Part shown: piece after piece, positions 6,282 to 10,711 of the stretch
How the letters are laid out: each line of letters begins with the position of its first letter
How positions within the stretch are numbered: position 1 is the stretch's first letter
Assembly: GCA_047618505.1 (NCBI GenBank)
Contig: JBLHLB010000117.1
Coordinates: 1 to 10,711 of the forward strand
DNA from: JBLHLB01 sp047618505
Lineage (GTDB): Bacteria > Planctomycetota > UBA1135 > GCA-002686595
Length of the DNA: 10,711 nt
Direction of reading: 5' to 3'
Translations under genes and position numbers: made by a program
Notes under the pieces: generated by a model
Told to the model about the DNA's origin: nothing
The model's database searches: none
The model's input: the letters and a program-made list of their open reading frames with translations, nothing else

Positions 6282-7699
6282 GCAACGCCAGAATCCTGGT
6301 TGTGGACGACGAAGAGTTCGTGCGCGATTCCCTGCAGGCAGTCCTGGAGGCGCACGGCTATGTAGTACGTGTTGCCTCGGGCGCCCAGTCCGCGATCAAG
6401 TTGCTGCGAACAGAAGAGTTCGACGCCATCTTGACGGATATGAGAATGCCGCAGGGTGACGGCAACGAGTTGCTCCAATCGGCACGCGCCGAAGGCCTTG
6501 ATGTTCCCGTTCTCGTGCTCACCGGCGCGAGCACCGTTGGCGAAGCGGTCACGGCCATGCGATCCGGGGCCTACGACCTCCTAGAGAAGCCGGTGGAACC
6601 CGAACGCCTGGTCGGCGCCCTTGAGCGCGCCCTCGAGCGCGGTCGCTTGACGCGCGAGGTTCAAGGCCTCCGTGCAACCCTGCGCCTGCCCCAGAAGGGC
6701 CGACGTTGGATCTCAACTTCCCCGGCTGGCGAGCGAGTACTTGGCGCCATCCAAACAGCTGCTGCCTCCGATGCGCCGGTCCTGATCAGCGGACCAAGCG
6801 GTGTCGGTAAAAGCGTTGTGGCCGAGGAAGTCCACCGGGCTAGCCCGCGCGCCTCCCAGCCTTTTGTGCGTGTCGATTGCGCAGCCCTGGGGGCGCGGGA
6901 GTTCAGCTCCCTGCTCTTCGGCAAGGCCGCTCCCGGGCGCGTCGCAATTGCAGAGGGGGGCTCTCTCTTCCTCGATGAGATAAGCAACCTGGACTCGGAC
7001 TCCCAGGCAAGCCTCCTGGGGCTGATCGAAACGGGGGAGTACGAGTCCCCTGGCTCTACAGGTGGCCAGCGTCGACGCGCCAATGTCCGCATTGTCGCGA
7101 CCACGAATCAACGGCTCCTTGAGCACACGGAACGCGGCAGCTTTCGAGCGGATCTCTATTGGCGTCTCGCGGTTCTCGGAATTGACGTGCCGACCCTGGA
7201 GGCGCGCCGGGAGGACCTTCCTCTCCTGGGTCGCGAGTTGGGGGTGGAGCTTGGCATTCGTGCCGGGGATCGCGGCGCTGTCCTACACCTGCAGCCCGAT
7301 GCCCGCGCCCTACTCGAGGCATACCATTGGCCAGGTAATGTGCGTGAGTTGCGTAGTGTTCTGGAGCGCGCCTTGCTCAACCGCGAGCAGTTGGATGGAG
7401 TCGTGCAGGTGGACGCCTCGGCCATCGCGGCTTCTCTGGACGCCCAGATCGGCGGAAGCCAAGCACAGGGCGAGTCCCCAAACCGTGGCACTCTGGAAGG
7501 CCAAGACCTCTGCATTCGTCCAAAGTTGATCGCCCTGGAGCGCGAACTCGTCCTGGCGGCACTCACCCGCACGGGGGGGCGCCGTACTGAGGCAGCGGAA
7601 CTCCTTGGCGTAGATTCGCGTAACCTTGGCTACTACATCCGCAAGCACCGCATTACGGAAGCCGAGCTGGGCCGGGCGAGCCGGGCAAAGCCTAACTAG
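6278..7699 (+). CDS. NtrC-family response regulator lacking the GAFTGA sigma-54 loop
   Basis: A cytosolic DNA-binding regulator of 473 residues, partner of the kinase upstream (4-nt ATGA overlap). The receiver domain (1-120) has D10/D11, phosphoacceptor D54 in LTDMRMP, T82 and K104. The AAA+ domain (about 143-375) has Walker A GPSGVGKS (172-179), Walker B SLFLDE (229-234), sensor I VATTN (273-277), the arginine finger region FRADLYWRL (289-297) and WPGNVREL (351-358). The Fis-type helix-turn-helix is at about 424-458 (RRTEAAELLGVDSRNLGYYIRKH). Between LLFG (212-215) and EGGSLFLDE the usual HEKGAFTGA stretch is missing: 11 residues (216-226) stand where about 21 are normal, so the loop that contacts sigma-54 has been cleanly removed. 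It therefore probably does not activate sigma-54 promoters. E. coli TyrR and Rhodobacter capsulatus NtrC also lack GAFTGA and work with sigma-70. Targets are unknown. Confidence 0.93.
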   Translation: MSNARILVVDDEEFVRDSLQAVLEAHGYVVRVASGAQSAIKLLRTEEFDAILTDMRMPQGDGNELLQSARAEGLDVPVLVLTGASTVGEAVTAMRSGAYDLLEKPVEPERLVGALERALERGRLTREVQGLRATLRLPQKGRRWISTSPAGERVLGAIQTAAASDAPVLISGPSGVGKSVVAEEVHRASPRASQPFVRVDCAALGAREFSSLLFGKAAPGRVAIAEGGSLFLDEISNLDSDSQASLLGLIETGEYESPGSTGGQRRRANVRIVATTNQRLLEHTERGSFRADLYWRLAVLGIDVPTLEARREDLPLLGRELGVELGIRAGDRGAVLHLQPDARALLEAYHWPGNVRELRSVLERALLNREQLDGVVQVDASAIAASLDAQIGGSQAQGESPNRGTLEGQDLCIRPKLIALERELVLAALTRTGGRRTEAAELLGVDSRNLGYYIRKHRITEAELGRASRAKPN

Positions 7700-7719
7700 C
7701 CGCTGGTTTTCCCCGGTTT

Positions 7720-7771
7720 CCCCGGGAGATCAGCTCCGGATGGCGTCCACCTGAGAGGTGACCTCCCGGGG
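7720..7771 (+). repeat. 9-bp inverted repeat with nested hairpin after the regulator gene
   Basis: CCCCGGGAG (7720-7728) and CTCCCGGGG (7763-7771) form a perfect 9-bp GC-rich stem around 34 nt. Inside the loop, CACCT (7748-7752) pairs with AGGTG (7756-7760) and extends by two pairs across one bulge, so a nested hairpin is possible. It starts 20 nt after the regulator's stop codon, where a terminator for the five-gene operon is expected. No T run follows, so factor-independent termination is unlikely in the classical form; an mRNA 3'-end stabiliser or a protein-binding palindrome are alternatives. Confidence 0.45.
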
Positions 7772-7872
7772 CGCTCTTACTAGGCTCATTGCCCGGGTTA
7801 GAGATCCACTTGAACCCAGAGCGTCCTGCCTCTGCCTCGATTCCTGAGCTCCACTACTGGTCCGCAATTCAG

Positions 7873-7924
7873 TCCCGCTGTTCAGTCCTGCTGTTATGGC
7901 CTGCTGTTCTGGCCCGCTGTTGAG
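7873..7924 (+). repeat. Four-copy 13-bp direct tandem repeat (iteron-like)
   Basis: Four head-to-tail units of exactly 13 bp start at 7873, 7886, 7899 and 7912. They share a CC(C/T)GCTGTT core and end in G; the bases between vary. A degenerate fifth unit matching copy 1 at 9 of 13 positions may precede them (7860-7872). The unit length is not a multiple of three and no plausible gene covers it. The array sits 42 nt before the start of the membrane-anchored protein gene and about 170 nt after the regulator gene, so it could be a multi-site operator for that gene. The rest of the 266-nt gap (7700-7965) holds the inverted repeat at 7720-7771 and nothing else I recognise. Confidence 0.6.
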
Positions 7925-7965
7925 GACTCCAACCCCGATTCCGAGCCAGTCGCTCGGACACCACC

Positions 7966-9771
7966 TTGAGACGACGCCCCCAAGTTGCCCCCCTGATCCT
8001 GACATTCGTTGGCCTGGCCATCGCGGTTTGCCTGGTCTTCTTCTTGCCCGAATTGACGGGGAGTTCCTCCGGTGATTCGGAGCAGGACGATGGGGCAAGC
8101 GCACGACCCTCGGCAGGTAGTGCAGGTGGAGGTGTTGTTTCAGGACCCCGTGCCCTGCCAGTAATGACCATTCCGGCGCCCGAAGTTGTCCGTCCTCAAC
8201 AGGGCGCGCATACGGCGTCGACAGTGCTGTGGCCTCTGAGGGTGGAACTCGAGCTCTTGCAGGCCGCCTACTTACCGAAGGATGAAAACACGCCTCCGAT
8301 TGGTTCAGGGGCTAGCGCACGTCTCAAGGGGCGCATCGGCGCGCCGGACGGGGGCTTCCTGCGCGCGCGTGTTGAGTTCGAGGCGGGTCCGAATGTCGGT
8401 CGCGTGTTGCACTCAGATGATGTCGGTCGCTTCGGCGCGACGAACCTCTATCCGGGGCTAAACATCGTCAAGATCACCGCGCCTGGAGTTGGAGTCGCGC
8501 GCCGAGAATTGCGCACTCGCCAGGCGCGCGACACGCAACTCAACATGGGCTTTGGGCGACTTTCAAACGTCATGGCCTTGGTCCAGGACTCCACGGGAAA
8601 GGGCATCGAAGGGGCCCTCGTTGACCTTGATGGAAAGGTCCAACGCAGCGGGCCCAACGGCATTGTGCGCTTTTCCTCTGTGACGGCGGGGCGGGTGTTG
8701 GTCGAGGTCGAGGCCGACGGTTACACGGCCCACAAGGAACTCGTGGGCGTGACCAGCAACCACGACTTGGGCTTCCCCCTGCCGACGACCGAGAACCCGC
8801 TTCCGGACAAGCCCATCCTGCGCTTTACCCTGCGAAGCACCGGTTCGCTGCAGGTTACCGTTCAGCCCAATATCGGCACGGGACCCGTTCAGTTGTTTGT
8901 CCTGCCCTCAAAGATGAACCGGCGCTCGATCAGTGGTTCCATCGCAGCCAACGGCGGCTTTCCCTGGCACCGCATCAATCCGATCATGACCCAGGTCGGT
9001 GTCCAGACACAGATCGATGGTCTGCCAGCGGAGTCCGTCAGGATCTACGCCTTCCGTTCCGGTGCCAAGGCGACCATGCGCAGCGCGACCATCCAAGAGG
9101 GCCAGCCTTGCCAGAAGGTGATCCAACTGGAGACGGTTCCCAAGGTCTCCGGCCGTGTAACCCTGGATGGCAAGCCCATCGCAGGCGCTCGCGTTCGCCT
9201 GGAGGCTCCGAATCGTGTGCGTGCGACCTTGGCCTACTTCGGAGAGACGAGTGCGTTTCTCGAATCTGCGGTGCTGCCGGAGTTGCCCTCGGCCGTCCAG
9301 GAACTGACGACAAAGGCCAACGGCCACTTCAGCTTCACGGCCTGGGCGGACATGTCCTCGACGCGTTACCTGGAAGCAGTGGGACCCGATGGCAAGACCT
9401 GGGCCGGGGTCTTCGTGCGCAAAGGTGTGTCTGAAATGAACCTTGAATTGAAGGAGCTGGAAACAGCAGGCGCGATCCTAGCCATCGATCCCCTGGGACG
9501 TTTCCAGGGGCTGCCGGTGGAGATCTTCATCGATGGCCAACCCCAGGATCCCTTTACCTTGCCCAACAACGAACTCCTGATCCTGAAGGGTCTGCGCGAG
9601 GGTCGCTGGAGCCTGAAAGTGACTTGGCACGGTGAGTTTGTGCACTCCGAAGACGACCTGAACCTGGCCCGTGGACGAAGGACGATCGAAGTGGATTTGA
9701 TCGATGCGGCCATCCATGGGCAGGGAGAGGAGGCCTGGACGCGCGCCGGGCGAACCTTCCCCTTCGAGTAA
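7966..9771 (+). CDS. Membrane-anchored protein with CarboxypepD_reg-like beta-sandwich modules
   Basis: No enzyme family was recognised in this 601-residue protein. Its N-terminus is basic (MRRRP) and followed by one hydrophobic segment (about 9-29), consistent with a signal anchor that leaves the rest outside the inner membrane. Residues 30-75 are Ser/Gly/Ala/Pro-rich and probably a flexible linker. Then come modules with the carboxypeptidase-regulatory-like pattern (gly-x-val, x-gly-x-pro-x-x-gly-ala-x-val, then a turn rich in Gly/Asp and a beta ending): about 117-195, 200-262, 393-495 and, more loosely, 500-580. Examples are GKGIEGALVDLDG and VSGRVTLDGKPIAGARVRLEAP. The only in-frame start before the anchor is TTG at 7966, with no nearby Shine-Dalgarno, so the start is uncertain; CTG codons a few residues later are alternatives. 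It is separated from the two-component genes by the repeat-bearing gap. A structural or carbohydrate/protein-binding surface role is plausible but unproven. Confidence 0.75.
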   Translation: MRRRPQVAPLILTFVGLAIAVCLVFFLPELTGSSSGDSEQDDGASARPSAGSAGGGVVSGPRALPVMTIPAPEVVRPQQGAHTASTVLWPLRVELELLQAAYLPKDENTPPIGSGASARLKGRIGAPDGGFLRARVEFEAGPNVGRVLHSDDVGRFGATNLYPGLNIVKITAPGVGVARRELRTRQARDTQLNMGFGRLSNVMALVQDSTGKGIEGALVDLDGKVQRSGPNGIVRFSSVTAGRVLVEVEADGYTAHKELVGVTSNHDLGFPLPTTENPLPDKPILRFTLRSTGSLQVTVQPNIGTGPVQLFVLPSKMNRRSISGSIAANGGFPWHRINPIMTQVGVQTQIDGLPAESVRIYAFRSGAKATMRSATIQEGQPCQKVIQLETVPKVSGRVTLDGKPIAGARVRLEAPNRVRATLAYFGETSAFLESAVLPELPSAVQELTTKANGHFSFTAWADMSSTRYLEAVGPDGKTWAGVFVRKGVSEMNLELKELETAGAILAIDPLGRFQGLPVEIFIDGQPQDPFTLPNNELLILKGLREGRWSLKVTWHGEFVHSEDDLNLARGRRTIEVDLIDAAIHGQGEEAWTRAGRTFPFE

Positions 9772-9838
9772 GGGTCTTCTTTGCCGGGACCGCATCCACC
9801 TGTGGGCCCAATTCAGTAGCATGCGCCGCCCCCGCCCC

Positions 9839-9842
9839 GGAG
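9839..9842 (+). promoter_or_regulatory. Shine-Dalgarno of the histidine ammonia-lyase gene
   Basis: GGAG lies 7 nt before the ATG at 9850 and fixes that start. Most other starts in this window have weaker sites. The rest of the 78-nt gap after the preceding gene shows no convincing promoter or terminator. Confidence 0.6.
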
Positions 9843-9849
9843 CCCAGCC

Positions 9850-10711
9850 ATGCCGACCCTGACCCTTGATGGGACGTCCCTGTCCCTCGATCGCCTCGCC
9901 CCAATCTTTGAAGGAGGCGAGCTTCAAATCAGCGTGACCCCCGCGGCTATGGAGCGTGTCAAAGCTGCGCGCCAGTTGGTGGACGAGAAGGTCGACTCCG
10001 GCGAGGCGGTCTACGGCTTGACCACCGGTTTCGGGAAGCTCAAGAACGTCACAATCGCGCGTGAGGATCTCGAGCAGTTACAGGAGAACTTGGTGCTCTC
10101 CCACTGCTGCGGCATGGGCGATCCAATGCCGATCGAGGAAGTGCGCGCAGTGCAGGTTCTGCGCTTGAATGGACTCGTGCGCGGCCATTCGGGCGTGCGC
10201 GTGTCCTTGGTGGAAGCCCTCGTGCGCTTCTTCCAGAAGGGATTCGTCCCGGTAGTTCCACAGCAAGGTTCCGTTGGAGCCAGCGGAGACCTCGCGCCCC
10301 TCGCGCACGTTGTTGCGACCTACATGGGGTATGGCGAAGTCTTCCTGAAGGGCACGCGCATGCCGGCGAGTGAGGCTCTCAAATTGGTGGGGGAAGAGCC
10401 CCTGCGCCTGGCCGCTAAGGAAGGCCTGGCTCTGATCAACGGCACCGAAGTCATGAAGGCCATCGCGGCCGGCGTATTGCTGCGCGCACGGCGACTCTCC
10501 AAACTCTCCGATGTCGTGGCGTCGATCACGATCGAAGCTCTCTTCGGATCCCTGCGCCCCTTCGACGAACGCATCGCCGCCCTTAAGTCACAACCGGGCC
10601 ATGATCGCACCGCGTCCAACGTGCGTCGCTGTCTCGCCGGCTCCAATGTGCTTGCCAGCCACACTGATTGCGATCGTGTTCAGGATCCCTATTCCCTGCG
10701 TTGCATCCCCC
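9850..10711 (+). CDS. hutH: Histidine ammonia-lyase, N-terminal 287 codons (runs off the window)
   Basis: Non-oxidative deamination of L-histidine to urocanate, first step of histidine degradation; cytosolic homotetramer in known relatives. The frame is open from the ATG to the window edge; the family is usually about 500 residues, so roughly the last 40% is missing here. The A144-S145-G146 triad in GSVGASGDLAPLAH forms the MIO electrophile. Other active-site landmarks are Y55 (YGLTTGFG, with Thr where Asn is common), H85 in LSHCCGMG, N197 in INGTEVM, and Q278, Y281 and R284 in VQDPYSLRC. The His at 85 and the VQDPYSLRC block favour histidine over phenylalanine or tyrosine as substrate. Glu at NGTE, where Gln is usual, is a small deviation. 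Whether other hut genes follow cannot be seen. A tyrosine/phenylalanine ammonia-lyase or aminomutase is a less likely alternative. Confidence 0.92.
   Translation, partial: MPTLTLDGTSLSLDRLAPIFEGGELQISVTPAAMERVKAARQLVDEKVDSGEAVYGLTTGFGKLKNVTIAREDLEQLQENLVLSHCCGMGDPMPIEEVRAVQVLRLNGLVRGHSGVRVSLVEALVRFFQKGFVPVVPQQGSVGASGDLAPLAHVVATYMGYGEVFLKGTRMPASEALKLVGEEPLRLAAKEGLALINGTEVMKAIAAGVLLRARRLSKLSDVVASITIEALFGSLRPFDERIAALKSQPGHDRTASNVRRCLAGSNVLASHTDCDRVQDPYSLRCIP

Noticed and set aside
7873..7924. CRISPR array
   Set aside because: Units are 13 bp, contiguous and without spacers; no cas genes are in the window.
7730..8171. Minus-strand frames covering the repeat-bearing gap
   Set aside because: The 13-bp period is incompatible with a coding repeat, the translation is low-complexity Arg/Ser/Gly, and it runs antisense into the membrane-anchored protein gene.
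10049..10664. Minus-strand frames opposite histidine ammonia-lyase
   Set aside because: Shadows of a strongly conserved gene; no independent coding evidence.

Overview
The window reads as a compact, GC-rich bacterial chromosome segment. Two-component signalling with an NtrC-type regulator and a membrane-anchored, periplasm-facing protein point to a Gram-negative cell. The style (high GC, GTG/TTG starts, weak Shine-Dalgarno sequences, a CarboxypepD_reg-like surface protein, a Rickettsia/Thermus-type isocitrate dehydrogenase) would fit Planctomycetota or Myxococcota, but the phylum cannot be fixed from sequence reading alone. No IS elements, phage genes, tRNA, rRNA or CRISPR were seen.

Layout. 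Minus strand: a long-form isocitrate dehydrogenase (122-1606) with a hairpin just past its stop. Divergent from it, on the plus strand: a RimJ/RimL-type GNAT acetyltransferase (1794-2390). Then five closely packed plus-strand genes (2485-7699): class I DAHP synthase, prephenate dehydratase without an ACT domain, stand-alone AroQ chorismate mutase, a membrane sensor histidine kinase, and an NtrC-family response regulator. Spacings are 26 nt, a 4-nt GTGA overlap, 22 nt, and a 4-nt ATGA overlap, so one transcription unit is likely. A 266-nt non-coding gap follows, holding a 9-bp inverted repeat with a nested hairpin and a four-copy 13-bp direct repeat. Next come a 601-residue membrane-anchored protein made of beta-sandwich (CarboxypepD_reg-like) modules (7966-9771) and the first 287 codons of histidine ammonia-lyase (9850 to the window end).

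How the genes may work together. DAHP synthase commits carbon to the shikimate pathway. Chorismate mutase and prephenate dehydratase take chorismate through prephenate to phenylpyruvate, so the operon covers the first step and the Phe branch. Two of these enzymes look stripped of the usual allosteric control: the dehydratase has no ACT domain, and the synthase differs from E. coli AroG at several Phe-pocket positions. The co-transcribed regulator keeps its receiver, AAA+ ATPase motifs and Fis-type HTH but has lost the GAFTGA sigma-54 contact loop, as E. coli TyrR has. The hypothesis worth testing is a sigma-54-independent two-component system encoded inside, and perhaps controlling, an aromatic amino acid operon.
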